DNA of 64,000 nucleotides, from contig NC_085921.1 in assembly GCF_035222485.1 (NCBI RefSeq), positions 372,001-436,000 on the forward strand. The letters are read 5' to 3'. The DNA is from Podospora pseudoanserina (Eukaryota; Ascomycota; Sordariomycetes; Sordariales; Podosporaceae). Positions within the stretch are counted from its first letter, which is position 1, and every line of letters starts with the position of its first letter. Positions 34,792 to 45,426 of the stretch are shown here, piece by piece. Both the position numbers and the translations under genes were made by a program. The notes below the pieces were generated by a model. It did no database searches. It was not told where the DNA came from and worked only from the letters and a program-made list of their open reading frames with translations.

Positions 34792-35890
34792 TTTTTTCTC
34801 TCTTTCTATTTTGGTTTTCTTAAGGACCCAAAAGCCGATGCGCGGCGGTATAAGTTGAAAGATGATATATAACAAATCCCCAGTCTAGAAAGCCAGAGGG
34901 AGACAAAATGGCAGGTTAGGTAAGATAAGTTAGATACCGTCAGAGGTACTTGGGATCGCTTTACCCCGCCGGATCTGGCCTGATGACAAGTCAGTACCTG
35001 TCGATGTTGACAGGGCGGGTCCAAATTGAAGAAATGGCAAGTTGCGCTTCCCCTCAAAACGGAGATAAATGGCAAGAGCACTTGACGAGACCCTCACAAG
35101 TGAGGGATGCTAGGTTAGGTACACACTGTGCATGTTGTTAGGGGAACGGCGCCGAAGGAGTGTCGTCATAGCGAGCGCCAATTGGCTGACCTCTATCTAC
35201 ACTGTGGAGATCCCCGCACTGTGGAGAACCGTCCACGTATTGTATCGGCGCGTCCGACACTAACAAACGATGGGAGCGTTGACCGGTTCAAAAACGGTCA
35301 ATAGCAAAACAGAGGCCAAGTCATGATACTTGAAATTGAATTCTTGTCATCAAATATGACCGACTGTACACGCTAGAAGAACATATACTCAAGTCCCCTC
35401 GCAAACCGAACATGCCCGCCCACTCAAGAACTCCGATTCACAGCGCCTCTCTCACTGACCTGAGAACCAAAAGCGCCCCTTGGATACCTTATCCACCCTG
35501 ATGCGTAACAGAACACCTCCTACCCGGCCCAAATGCATGTTGTGTGTGTGTATTGTCCACCTGCCATCCATCGAACCTGCGATACAAAACCCAACAAGCA
35601 CGCCGAATTAAAGCCCATAAAACAAAACAAGAAATGAAAAAGAACACGAAGAAGGAAAGTACAAGAGGTCATGACGCGTAGAGGCATCTCAGTTAGTACA
35701 CCTCGTTCGGGTATCATGCGCACCCGACAATGTTGAATGGAAATTAAAGCCGAGGTCGTAGTGCACCCCTTTGACGATGCTGAAAAAAACAATCCCGAAA
35801 AGCACAGGATTGCGTAAATAATGACAAAATACAACCGTCGGCGGCGATGGGGCGGTTACGTAAAAAAAAGCTTGGAAAACGCCAAACTCT
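34792..35890. promoter_or_regulatory. Ccz1 upstream and Maf1 3' region
   Basis: About 1.1 kb between two minus-strand genes. It holds CCAATTGG at 35178-35185 and, just after it, a direct repeat of CACTGTGGAGA. No gene is seen. Confidence 0.45.
35200..35227. repeat. Direct repeat CACTGTGGAGA, 17-bp spacing
   Basis: Two perfect copies at 35200-35210 and 35217-35227, just beyond the CCAATTGG sequence and about 410 nt upstream of the Ccz1 start. Read directly; any binding role is speculation. Confidence 0.6.
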
Positions 35891-37004
35891 TTAGACGTCA
35901 ATCTCCATCCTCGAAGCGATGTCCTCGCTCACACCCCGCCCGAAGTGGCTGTCGTCGGCAGCCAGGTCGAGGTTGTCATCGTAATCGTAGTCATCGTCGT
36001 CGTCGTAGTGGTATGAGACGTCGCCGTCGGCATCGCGGTTCCATATTAAACCGTCATCCATGTCGTCGTCACTGATTTCGATCCGCTCGGCGACTCTATC
36101 GCCTAGCCAGAAGATGGCTCGCTTGTTCGCGCCAACAGTGTCATCATCCTGATTGTCGGCCCACGACTGGGTGCTTCCCCGCGACAGGAGGGCATGCGGT
36201 CTGACACTGGGGCTCTGGCTCATGACAGGCACGCCTCTAACGTGGATGTAGCAGACTCTCTTCAAGGCCTTGTTGAAGAAGAAGTAGTGGAAGGCCCAGA
36301 TGGCACCCTCATCGTCCTCAAAGGGGTCATTGGCGGGTTGGTATGAGAAGATGCTGCACTCCTTCAGATCCATCTCCTGGTCGATCAACGACCACATCTC
36401 AGGGCCCCAAGGTGGGGATGGTGAGACGCCCGTGTCAAACTCGGACACCTTGGAGGACGGGGAGTCGTAAGCGGCCATTGGGTCGAGGAAGTTGGTGTTT
36501 GGTCGCACGCTGTGGAGTGTGTTGTCAATGTGGGCCATGACGGAGCGCAAGACATTCTCGCGCTTGAAATCGCCCGGGCGGAGAACCTTGGAGAAGTCAT
36601 AATCAGTGTGCGATGCGTTGAGGGTCGCGATAAGGTAGGCGAAGGTGCGCCGGTTCGACACCTCGTTTAGGGAGCCAAAGGGCGAGGAGCGCTCCAGGTT
36701 AAGACTCGCTGCCATTGAACTGCGCCGAGGTGGGGAAAGGCTTGCGTCGAACTTGAGAAGGGCGGCATGTTGTGACTCGAGGGATTGGGAGATATTCTTG
36801 TAGAGCTTCTTGTCCGAACCGGCGGCCTTGGTCGTGTAAAGATCACAGCTGCCTTGTATGTGACAATCGGGTGTATCAAAGTTGAGGGCGCTCGTCACTT
36901 TGTCGAACGCTGGGAGAGATAGGTACTGTCGCGGCTTGTCAGCTCGCTGCCCTGGCATAAACGGCAACTATGATGTCAAGTGTCCACAGCACGCATACCT
37001 TCAT
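35891..37004 (-). CDS. maf1: Maf1, repressor of RNA polymerase III
   Basis: Two exons on the minus strand (37004-36999, 36925-35891; intron 73 nt, GTATGC..ACAG, branch AGCTGAC) encode 346 residues. Maf1 binds and represses Pol III when nutrients are poor and is controlled by TOR/PKA phosphorylation. The first coding exon is only ATGAAG; splicing gives MKYLSLPAFDKVTSALNF, the conserved Maf1 N-terminus. Further family blocks: DCHIQGSCDLYTTKAAGSDK, RTFAYLIATLNASHTDYDFS, NVLRSVMAHIDNTL, WGPEMWSLIDQEMDL, SIFSYQPANDPFED, GAIWAFHYFFFNKALKRVCY. The linker between the A and B boxes is Ser/Pro rich, and the C-terminus is very acidic (runs of Asp and Tyr). An in-frame ATG in the intron region (MPGQRADKPRQ) is the alternative start and is less like the family. 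Confidence 0.93.
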
Positions 37005-38545
37005 TTTGGAAGCTGATAGCGGTGGGAAGCAGACTTTGCAAGGTGTGATATCTTAGGGAGATGTGCTCTGGAAAAAGTAGCCCTATCTTGCGGGGGCATC
37101 AAGACAGGAACGTATCGTAAGATGGAGATGCGGAAGGTTGTCGGATGGGCGCAGCGCGTGACCAACCAGGCGGAGTGGTGTGAATTGTGGGTAATGTTGA
37201 CGGATCTGGGATGCTGAGCAGCTGTCCTGTTGACGTGATGCTTCGAAAAACTGATGAAAAGGCCGAGAAACTGAGAGATGGCTTCGGGAGGAAGTGGTGC
37301 GCAATCCTGGGAATGTCGCAGAAGACTGCCTGTGTTGTGTGTGGTCACTGATAAAGAACAAAGAGCCAAGTTTCGGCGGGGGTGGTGTGGTGTTGGTGAG
37401 TTGCCGGGGACGATGCGATACGATGATGCGATATGGCGCGGCGCCAGATGCTGGCTGATTCGTGATCAAAGGCACGTTTGAGAAACGCCTTTTGCACAGT
37501 TGAAACCCAGAAAGAGGGGAAGTGGAAAGCAGGAAAAGAAGCTGGTTGCTGTTTTAGTCGAATGTCTTTCAGCTGGCGGTCTGGGTCGGTGTTCGAGGTG
37601 CTGCATCATCTGGCCGCTGGCTCTGCCCACGTTGGCTTGGCCTGACCTGGCCCAGGTAGCGTAATCCCGGTTTCGGGCGGGCACGGGGGTAAATGATCGG
37701 CAGTCCCAGGTCCTCCACCACCCCTTCCCCCTTTTCCGAACCCGGCACTTCCGTCATCATGCTGTCAACCATGAACGAATGGGAAACTCTCTTGTAACCA
37801 CGGGCTGAATCTGTGAATAGCATCAGGTATAGGACTCGCAATCACATCTCAGCATCTCCCAACAAACCCTTCAAACACATGGTCGCAATGCGGGTGACAG
37901 ATTCAAGTAGGGTTGGTGGAGCGCCTTGGTAGCGTTCCAATGTTGTAGTTATTAGTAAGTCGAACTGACGTGTGCCGGGTGCTTGCTGGTCTCCTCAAAA
38001 TGCATTCCCGAGGATGACCTGTGCGTTGCATGCAGTCCTTCTTTGCAGACCAGCACCGACAGACAGCCAAGTTATCTACACAATGCCCATATCTAATATC
38101 TAAGGATGGAGTTTGCTCCCTCCTCATGGGTAAATGTAGCCTAGCCCAATGCCTTCCCGCTGTTGCCGCCTGCCACGGCCTGCCATGGTCTGCTTCTTTG
38201 CAGCCAGTCTGTTCCTGCCTATAGCCATCATTTCCGTGTCCGTGCTGTATTTATTGTGGTAACCGTCTTCGTCGCCTTCGGTTTGTTGGTTTGTTCGTCT
38301 TTCCTTCGTCATCTAGGGGGTATCATGCCGCGTCTGCCGCCTGCTTCACAGGATTCCTGCCTCTTTGAGAGCCTTCTCGAGCTCTTCCGAAGTCTGTGTC
38401 GCATGTGTAAGCCAGCGCACTCAGTCAAGTCATGTATGATCTTTGTGTCGCCGGTGCACAGTTTGAGGGAGGGACCTGCTGCCCAAAGTGGGAAGGGTGA
38501 GTGAATCCGTGGAGAGAAAGAGGTGCAAGTGATGATGCCGATCCT
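37005..38545. other. Intergenic region, no gene seen
   Basis: About 1.5 kb, holding the Maf1 promoter and the 3' side of the AP-1 sigma gene. Open frames are short and lack domains. Confidence 0.45.
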
Positions 38546-39355
38546 CTACATGATCTTGGTGACCTCATCCTCGACCTGAGGGGATAGGGTTGACGTGTCA
38601 GTAAGATCACCAGACTTGGCCGCAATAAGGGACTCGCGTGGAATGCCGTGATGAGGAAAAGAAAGGCGAGGCATCTCTGCCAAGCAGTCAACGAGTGGTG
38701 GGGAAAGAAACCAACCTCCATGTCCTCAAGGGCATCCTGCTGGGAGATGCATCGCAACACATTCTTCTTGCTGCTTTCCTGCAGTTCTCCCGCCAGCAAT
38801 AGCTCGTCAAGGATGTAATAGGCTTTGGTGAAAGAGAAGATAATATCTAGCTCGCACACATTGCCGTAGTACTTGTCCATCTGCTCAACATATCGGTGGA
38901 TGATTTCGAGCGTGATCAGTTCGTTGTCTTCAGAGGAGCAGCCGGCGATGAAGAAGAGGGAGGCATATCGGCGATAGACAATTTTGGTATCTGTTGATCA
39001 TGCGGTCAGTATGCTGCCCGAAAAGATATCACCACTGGCATTCTCCGAAGTAGGCATGACACACCCTTGTACTCCAGAAAGTTGCACATCCGGGTTCGTC
39101 TGGCAAGAACAAGCTGTGAGACGTCCTTGACAATCTTGGCTTTGTCCTTTGGGGACAAGGTGGTGAACCACTTGGCCAGGCGCTACAGCTGAGGTTAGGA
39201 TAGATGTTCGTTGAAGCGACCGTGATGTGGGAGACAATGAGAACTGACCACCTTGCCCTGGCGCGAAAGGAGGATGAGATAGCTGCAAACACGGTAATTA
39301 GCGCAAAGAGCCTGGATGGCAGCACTGCAGGATAAACTGCTTACTTGATGGCCAT
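38546..39355 (-). CDS. aps1: AP-1 clathrin adaptor small subunit sigma
   Basis: Five exons on the minus strand: 39355-39345, 39282-39249, 39182-39065, 38990-38716 and 38575-38546, giving 155 residues. Sigma-1 is the small subunit of the AP-1 adaptor that sorts cargo at the trans-Golgi and endosomes. The spliced protein reads [20 protein letters not shown], then [59 protein letters not shown], and ends [12 protein letters not shown]; this matches the family in full and fixes all junctions. Introns are 62, 66, 74 and 140 nt. The first exon has 11 nt. Two donors are unusual (GTCAGT, GTTGGT). It is divergent from the glutamate-cysteine ligase regulatory gene. Confidence 0.96.
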
Positions 39356-40522
39356 GATGAAGCTATTCAGGCTTCACCGACTGGCAGGAAGTTGTGTAGG
39401 TGTGAGGGAGGAGTGGGTGTTGTCAGGATGGTCTTGGGGAAAGTCGGTTGGCATGCTTCCATGAACAAAGTCTCCTTGCTCCAACCATCTGGAAGGTCGG
39501 CCACGACTGGACGCTCGGCCTGGGGAAATTTGGCGCCTCCCCAATCGCCGATGATGAGTGCCTGAGGAACAAACTTGCAGCGCTTGGACCCAAATTTGGC
39601 GGGGCAATCCCTGGGCAGCTTGGGCAGATCGCCCACTGGACATCTCGAACGCCTCACAAGTGGGATCGATGGTGGGCGTGGTGGGGTAGTATACCCGACT
39701 TTCCGTCAAGGTGTGGTTGTTCCGTCGTCACCGTCCTTCGCCATGGTCTGTGAAACCCTTTCAACAACTCATTAGAACTCCAAGTCTCGGCTCACTGAAT
39801 AAGATATCTCTTCACCCAGCCAGTGCTCCTCGGGTGCACTGTGCAGCTTCGGCTTACAGCGGGTCAGACAACCTCGGAGCAGCAGAGTCTCAGTGGAAAC
39901 AACTTCCTTATTCATCGCTTCTTGTCTGGGCTTTGAAAGTGTGGGTAGAGTTCCTGAAGGGACGACCTGGGTATGGCATGTGGGAGGTTCTAGGTCCCTC
40001 CCCACGCTCCGCGACAGAGTCCGTTGATGAGGTGGGACGGGCTTTCATCCCACGCTCTCGAATCACAAGGTCAATATTGAACAGTCTGCTCCCATCATTA
40101 CTACTCCCTGTTGAAGCTGGTTCGATTTCCGCTTTGGGTACATCAATCCGGCTCTTCGAGAGAGGTACATATACTAGACCTCTCCCAGTCGTTCAGGGTA
40201 CACTTTCCTATATAATCACGCCTCATGAATATTCAACCGTTTGTCACTACCCAGTGTACATTCTCACATCACCAACACACATATTGACGAAGCAAGCTGG
40301 CGGGGCTCCTGTTGTTCTGACATGAATCATTAATAATTCATTGGAACCCCACCAAGAGAGAACGCCTGCTGCGCTCGCGCTGTGCCATCCTCGAAATCTC
40401 CAACCTTTGCTCTTCTCTCTATGCGATTTCTAAAACTGTTCTACTTGCTCCTGGTGGACACCGGACAATCAATTTGGTTATTCCTGACCGGAAGAAAGAA
40501 ACAACTTGGGGGAAAGCGAACC
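39356..40522. promoter_or_regulatory. Divergent intergenic region AP-1 sigma / GCL regulatory subunit
   Basis: About 1.2 kb between divergent starts. Frames at 39367-39709 (-) and 39711-40325 (+) have no domain or family feature, and I treat them as chance. No clear element is seen. Confidence 0.45.
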
Positions 40523-41648
40523 ATGGCAAAGCTGATACTCTCTACCGGGTAACTCTCGACCTCCCCGTTTCTCCCCATCCCATCCCTCCCCCTTCCCTTC
40601 CCTTGCCGCGCTGGCGCTGTGACTGTGTCGCATGAGAGTGGCTGCTGATTGCGTGATTTGGCATCTATCTAGGAACATCGTCTCGGGCGGCCCCTCCATC
40701 ATCCGCAAGCCGGGCGCATATCGATCCAACCTTGAACTCACCAATTCGCTCCGAAGCAACTTCCTGGCCGCACAGGAGGATTACGCTACCGCCGCCGCCG
40801 ACGACGAAGCCCAGGACGGGAAGCTACATGCTAACGGCGGAGTCGAAAATGGCGCAGCGAAGAGCAATGGCAATGCACTGCACGTAAACACAGAGACGGG
40901 TGGACGCCCTCCAGTATCGGTCTGGACTGCCGAAGAGGATGGCGCCCTGTATGTACCCCGCATCGATTGGTCAGAGGCAGGCCTGCAGGAAGAGCCGTTG
41001 CAATACAGCATCACGGTCAAGCTCTTTTTCTTGCCGTCTGCCTCTGTCGAAAGGCGGGCGCAGTTTGCAAAGAAGGCGCTGGACTTGGTGCTGAAGGAGC
41101 TGGATGCGCCAGCTATCGACCTGCTGATTGTATCCTTCCCCGGCATGTCCTTTGAGGGCGACTGCGAATGGGAAGCCGACAGACACAACGCGGTTCAGGG
41201 CAACGACGAGGAGGAGCTCGCAACTTGGGCGGCGATTGAGGACTTGCACAGAGCTGGACTGGCCAAGAGCATCGGCCTGGCCGAGTTTGGCAGCGAGAAG
41301 CTCGCTCGCTTCCTCCAGAGGGTACAAGTCCGGCCGTCGGTCAACCAGATTAATATCAAGAACTGCTGCAATGTACCACCACCACTCACGAAGTTGGCCA
41401 AGGAGGAAGGTATCGAGCTGCTGGCGCATAGCGACTGCATCGACATTCTTCCCGAGGGAACACTGAGGGAGCTGCTCGGCCAGGGGCTCGGTGGAGCTGG
41501 TATACTCGCTGATCCAGAGACGGGAGCCGGTGGACTGAAGGGAGATTTAGCACCGCAATGGGTTGCCAAGTACACAGCCGTGGTGCGGGACCGGGGGGTG
41601 ATTGAGAATAAGGGGTACTTTGCCGGTGCTGAGCTGACAGAAGGTTGA
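40523..41648 (+). CDS. Glutamate-cysteine ligase regulatory subunit (aldo/keto reductase fold)
   Basis: Two exons (40523-40548, 40673-41648; intron 124 nt) encode 333 residues. The regulatory (modifier) subunit raises the activity of glutamate-cysteine ligase, the first step of glutathione synthesis. The start MAKLILSTGNIVSGGPSIIR is made by joining the 26-nt exon to the second. Family blocks: LELTNSLRSNF, the AKR-like core SITVKLFFLP, DLVLKELDAPAIDLLIVSFP, LATWAAIEDLHRAGLAKSIG LAEFGSEKL, the PSVNQINIKNCC strand and KEEGIELLAHSDCIDILPEG. A low-complexity insert of about 50 residues follows the first block. Lacking the full AKR catalytic set fits a regulatory rather than enzymatic role. The start context (ACCATGG) is strong. 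Confidence 0.88.
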
Positions 41649-41817
41649 GACCGGAAGTAATCTAGAAATATTCTGGGGTTTACATATGGGTGGTTATCTG
41701 CTCTTTTTTGGGTACTGGATCAGACATGATATCAAGCGGAGTGTATGTATGTTACGACCAAGATGCATGTAGCGAGCATCGCTGTTTTTGATTCTGTTTT
41801 TCGTTGTGGTCCTTGTA

Positions 41818-42627
41818 TTATCCAAGCATACTCCTCTTCCTCCCGCGCATCCTGACATCTTCGAGCTTGTGAAGCACCCCCGGCGCCTTCTTGAAGGCTT
41901 CCCTATACGAGTCCAAGATGTGGTGAAATAACCTCTCCGCCCTGGGATGTGTACTCGCGAACGCTCTTTCCAACACGTAGAGATCTACCGCCCGGTCCTC
42001 GTCCGACTGACTCTGCATTGCGAGCCCAAAGTCAATCACCACCACATCGCCCGCTACAGCCTTTGCCTTCTCAGCCTTGTCCCCGTGCCCGTTTGGTAGT
42101 CTGTCGTCTGCCCATGGTCTCAGCATCATGTTGCTCGTCGTCAGATCTCCGTGTACCACGCCCGTCCTGTGAAGCGCCCCGACGGCGACTCCAATCCTCT
42201 TCATAAGATCGATCAGGGGCGTCTCGTCTTCCTGGCTGTGATCCACAACGTCATCGTCCTCTGGCCGCTCCCCTAGCCATTTGTTAATTCCTACTCTGAC
42301 CGGCTGTCCCTCGATCCACTCAATCATCATCCAGCCGGCAGCGGCATCTTTGGCGAGAACAGCCGGTACTGGGACGCCCTCACGGTAGCAGCGGTCGAGG
42401 ACTTTGGCTTCGGAGGAGATGCGGGCTTTGTTGAGGCGGACGTCGAGAATGGGGTGGCGGTAGGGTTTTGGCGGGCGGTACTTGAGGGCGCAGAACTGGT
42501 CTGGTTGGAAGGGGGAGGGCGTTTTGTAGAGACGGCCTTCGGCACCTTGAGTGATGAGGATGGGCTTGTGGGCAGGGGAGAGGGTGAGGATTTTTGGTGG
42601 TGGGAATTCGGTTGCTGGTTCTGTCAT
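41818..42627 (-). CDS. bud32: Bud32/PRPK kinase of the KEOPS complex
   Basis: A single exon of 269 residues. Bud32 is the small atypical kinase/ATPase of KEOPS, which makes the t6A base of ANN-decoding tRNAs and also acts at telomeres and in transcription. Motifs: ITQGAEGRLYK (glycine-loop equivalent), CALKYRPPKPYRHPILD with the characteristic RxxPxYRHP block, a helix ARISSEAKVLDRC, MMIEWIEG (hinge), the catalytic loop VVHGDLTTSNMML and the DFG-like VIDFGLA, followed by DRAVDLYVLERAF; the C-terminus is basic (RMRGRKR), as in the family. An insert near residues 125-140 is acidic (PEDDDVVDHSQEDE). Length is normal. The gene is convergent with the preceding one, only 169 nt between stops. Confidence 0.95.
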   Translation of the reverse strand: MTEPATEFPPPKILTLSPAHKPILITQGAEGRLYKTPSPFQPDQFCALKYRPPKPYRHPILDVRLNKARISSEAKVLDRCYREGVPVPAVLAKDAAAGWMMIEWIEGQPVRVGINKWLGERPEDDDVVDHSQEDETPLIDLMKRIGVAVGALHRTGVVHGDLTTSNMMLRPWADDRLPNGHGDKAEKAKAVAGDVVVIDFGLAMQSQSDEDRAVDLYVLERAFASTHPRAERLFHHILDSYREAFKKAPGVLHKLEDVRMRGRKRSMLG

Positions 42628-43522
42628 GGTGGGCGAATCTGCTTTCTTTTGTCTGGCGGAAATCTCGAGGTTCTTGTCGTCGGCAAGTGTGAGTTTGTTG
42701 GGACAGATATCCTGTTCAATATTTTGGCGGTCGCATTTGTTTCCTTGGACGTTGAAGAGGGGCAGTTGAAGAAAGTGGGATGGATCATGGAGGGGCAGAA
42801 ATGTTATCCACTTGATCTGCCGCCCACGCGGAGCTATGTAATGCTGTGGAATGGGCTATGCCCGATGCAAGGGGAAGACTTGGTGTCTGTAACGTTTAAA
42901 AGACCGTTTATCTCTCTCTTCTTCTTTTGTCTTTACCAAAAACTTCTCCAGACCTTGTCCACATACGCTTAGTGACTTCGGAAGGCATCCAAGACCTACG
43001 ATTGTTTGTCCTCTCGAGTCGGCAAGCCCTTCCGATGTGAAGCACTCTCTCTTGATAAACTTCAGCACGACCTGATCCACCACACCTCGAAGTCCCATCC
43101 TTTCAAAGATCAGAGGACATCTATCATCATCAGCGAGGACTGCGAATATGAAGCATCAATCGAGGAACCGCCAACAGCATCGCGGGGTTCTCAAGCGGCA
43201 GAATGTGATCACGTTCGGCGGCTCGCACCCCTGTCGGTGCGGGCGGTGAGGTCACCACCTCTCACAGCCAGAAAGCAGGAAACATGTGCCTGGTCCAGGG
43301 TTCGGGTCGTTCGGTGGTGGTGAGCGGGGGACAATCAAGTGACGTTCCAGCAGCCACTGTCTTTGCAATCACACACCAACGAGTGAAAAAAGCCCAGCCA
43401 TCTTTCTTCCTGGCTTCTGATGGTTCGAAAGACGCCAACAATGTCATGTCGTTCGCCTACCATGCCCTGAGAAATTAAGGAACCAGCGCAGTAATCCAGG
43501 CACACGCACCACTACTGGCAAA
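42628..43522. promoter_or_regulatory. Divergent intergenic region Bud32 / unknown TM protein
   Basis: About 0.9 kb between divergent starts. No clear promoter element and no further gene are seen. Confidence 0.4.
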
Positions 43523-44344
43523 ATGACAGCGGTTGACAACACATCAGCGGGCCTCGGCGGGGACAGCTATGCCCAACAGTGGATCCTCATGCTGGCCCTT
43601 ACTACCCTCGTCCTCTCGCTAGCCATCCTATCGCAGTTTGCAACCTGCTATGCAAGAGCCTACATTGATGCGCCCAGCGAGGTGTCTGCTTTTCTGGATG
43701 CCATTGATAGCTCTATCGCCGAGAACGAGTCCTACGACCATGATATCGCCAAGGTGAAGCGGTTGGACGATAAGCTGCGGCTGGGGAAGTTGTTGCACGA
43801 CATTCAGAAAGCAGGGGATGTGCTGAGAGAGGCGCTTAATGCGTTGATGGAAGAAAGGGAGGGCGAGAAGAGGGCAGCCCAACTACGGACCGGCGCGAGA
43901 TTACTATGGGCTAGTCACCGACAAGAGTTGGAGGATAAAGTGCGCCGGATGGATCTGTTGAGGATGCGGTTTCTGGTCGTGCACATGGGGATTATCTCCA
44001 GTAGGGCAAGTGACACGGTGGCAATGGCGAGCAGGACGAATGGAATGGTTATCAATGCGAGCACCAGACGAGAGCCGTCACAGAGGCCACTGCCGCCGGC
44101 AAGCCCACCTATGACACCTGAGCCACCACCCTTACCACCACCGCAACGCGCGTTTACAGATTCGCCCATCAAGTCCAAGCCACCTTTGAGGAGGCTAACG
44201 GTACATTCGATGGGCCATCCAGAAGCAATAGAGGTACCGCATCGAACGGGGTGGGCAGGTGTAATGCAAGAGCTTCAGAGAAGCCCGGTATTGAGAGAGA
44301 GGCACGCCAGCATCGAGCTTGCCATGTCTCGAGCGGTTTGTTGA
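43523..44344 (+). CDS. Unknown protein with one membrane segment
   Basis: A single exon of 273 residues from ATG 43523 (context GCAAAATG). I do not recognise the family. Residues 1-16 are polar; residues 17-42 form one hydrophobic segment (WILMLALTTLVLSLAILSQF) without a signal-cleavage site, so a signal anchor is likely. The following 120 residues are charged and helical, probably coiled coil (DIAKVKRLDDKLRLGKLLHD IQKAG, REALNALMEEREGEKRAAQL), then a Pro-rich stretch (PLPPASPPMTPEPPPLPPP) and a basic tail. No cysteine pattern, catalytic motif or repeat stands out. Codon use looks like its neighbours, so I take it as a real gene. The role is unknown. Confidence 0.75.
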   Translation: MTAVDNTSAGLGGDSYAQQWILMLALTTLVLSLAILSQFATCYARAYIDAPSEVSAFLDAIDSSIAENESYDHDIAKVKRLDDKLRLGKLLHDIQKAGDVLREALNALMEEREGEKRAAQLRTGARLLWASHRQELEDKVRRMDLLRMRFLVVHMGIISSRASDTVAMASRTNGMVINASTRREPSQRPLPPASPPMTPEPPPLPPPQRAFTDSPIKSKPPLRRLTVHSMGHPEAIEVPHRTGWAGVMQELQRSPVLRERHASIELAMSRAVC

Positions 44345-44726
44345 CGAACTGTTATGAATACATACGACGTCTTGACGATTATGATCATTACGACCTTTAT
44401 GGCATTCCAGCATTCGGCGTTCGCGTCAGCCAGCTTCATTCAAAAATGGAAGAATAGTGGAATAGGTCTATGGCGATGTTGATGGGTGCTGGCAGGATTG
44501 GTTTGCAGTTGTTTGTCTGGTGTACTTTGACACGATACCCTTTTTAGTCCCTTTTTCCGGTTGTTCGAGCAACAAAGCACATGTTCCGTTACATTCTGGT
44601 TGATCTGTCTTCACTTTGAACTCTTCAGTACTTGTATAATCACCATACCATTGGTGGCTTTAGATGTATACAGGTCTTCTGAGATGTAATTGTACAATCA
44701 CACTTATACAAAACTGTATCGTCCTT
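44345..44726. other. Convergent 3' region
   Basis: About 0.38 kb between two convergent stops, A/T-rich. No feature is seen. Confidence 0.5.
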
Positions 44727-45426
44727 CTAGTGAGCAGCATCGGGACCTGTTCCGTTTCTTTCGCCAACTGTTTTGTTTTTGTCAGCATAACCGCCACCCA
44801 GCTGGAAAATGGAGCGAAAACCTACCATCAAGAGCAACCAAGAACCGACTGACACAGTTGTAGCATGCAACCTGTTATGTTGTTAGCTATTTTGTTGCAT
44901 TGTTGTTTCTCAGGTAAAAAACAAAGCTTACAGTAGCAGTTATCTCAACCATCTCCTTGTCGCTGAAGATCTCTCTCATCTTGGCAAACGTCTCATCCCT
45001 CACCTGAACGTTTCTTGTCATCTCATCCGTATAGCAAGTAACAGCCCACTGCTTATCCGTAAGCTCGGCATGCTTCTGGGTCTCACCCAAAACGAGAGGC
45101 TGCTCAGTCTTGATGGCGTTCATGCCCTCCTTGCTCACACCACCCTGCTCGGCGAGGGGAGCATGGTGAGCCCACTCATACCAGGCCCGGTTGACAACGG
45201 CAACGCGGGAGATGGCAATCTCACGAAGGTCCTGAGGGATGGTGGTCTTGGTGCGGACCGCGCCGAGGAAGGAGTTCCAGCCGTCAGCAACCGGGGGTGA
45301 ATGAAGGAGGGTGAGATCCAGGGGTTGAAGGGGACGGGGGTGGCGGCGGGTCTGGATGCGCTGGACGATCTCAGCCTCCTCGGGGGTGGCCGTTGGGGGT
45401 GGGTCGGCGATGTAGGGGAGACGCAT
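44727..45426 (-). CDS. Carboxymuconolactone decarboxylase/AhpD-like protein
   Basis: Three exons on the minus strand (45426-44932, 44871-44826, 44767-44727; introns 60 and 58 nt) encode 193 residues. The family is an all-alpha fold shared by gamma-carboxymuconolactone decarboxylase and AhpD peroxidase partners. Conserved parts: MRLPYIADPPP start, LTLLHSPPVADGWNSFLGAV, IPQDLREIAISRVAVVNRAW, YEWAHHAPLAEQGGVSKEGM, CYTDEMTRNVQVRDETF and, across the first junction, MVEITATVACYNCVSRFLVA LDVGERNG. No CxxC redox pair is visible in the active-site region, so AhpD-type thiol chemistry is unlikely. Fungal members of this type are common and mostly uncharacterised. Function is not assigned. Confidence 0.87.

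Noticed and set aside
40105-40140. GGTTCGATTTCC as a tRNA B-box
   Set aside because: One extra base relative to the consensus, no A-box at proper distance and no cloverleaf could be drawn by eye.
39367-40325. Open frames in the AP-1 sigma / GCL spacer as a gene
   Set aside because: The frames on both strands have no domain, biased composition and no matching splice sites; they lie in a divergent promoter region.
42628-43522. Frame 43006-43323 as a small gene
   Set aside because: No domain and composition of spacer; it lies in the upstream region of the gene at 43523.
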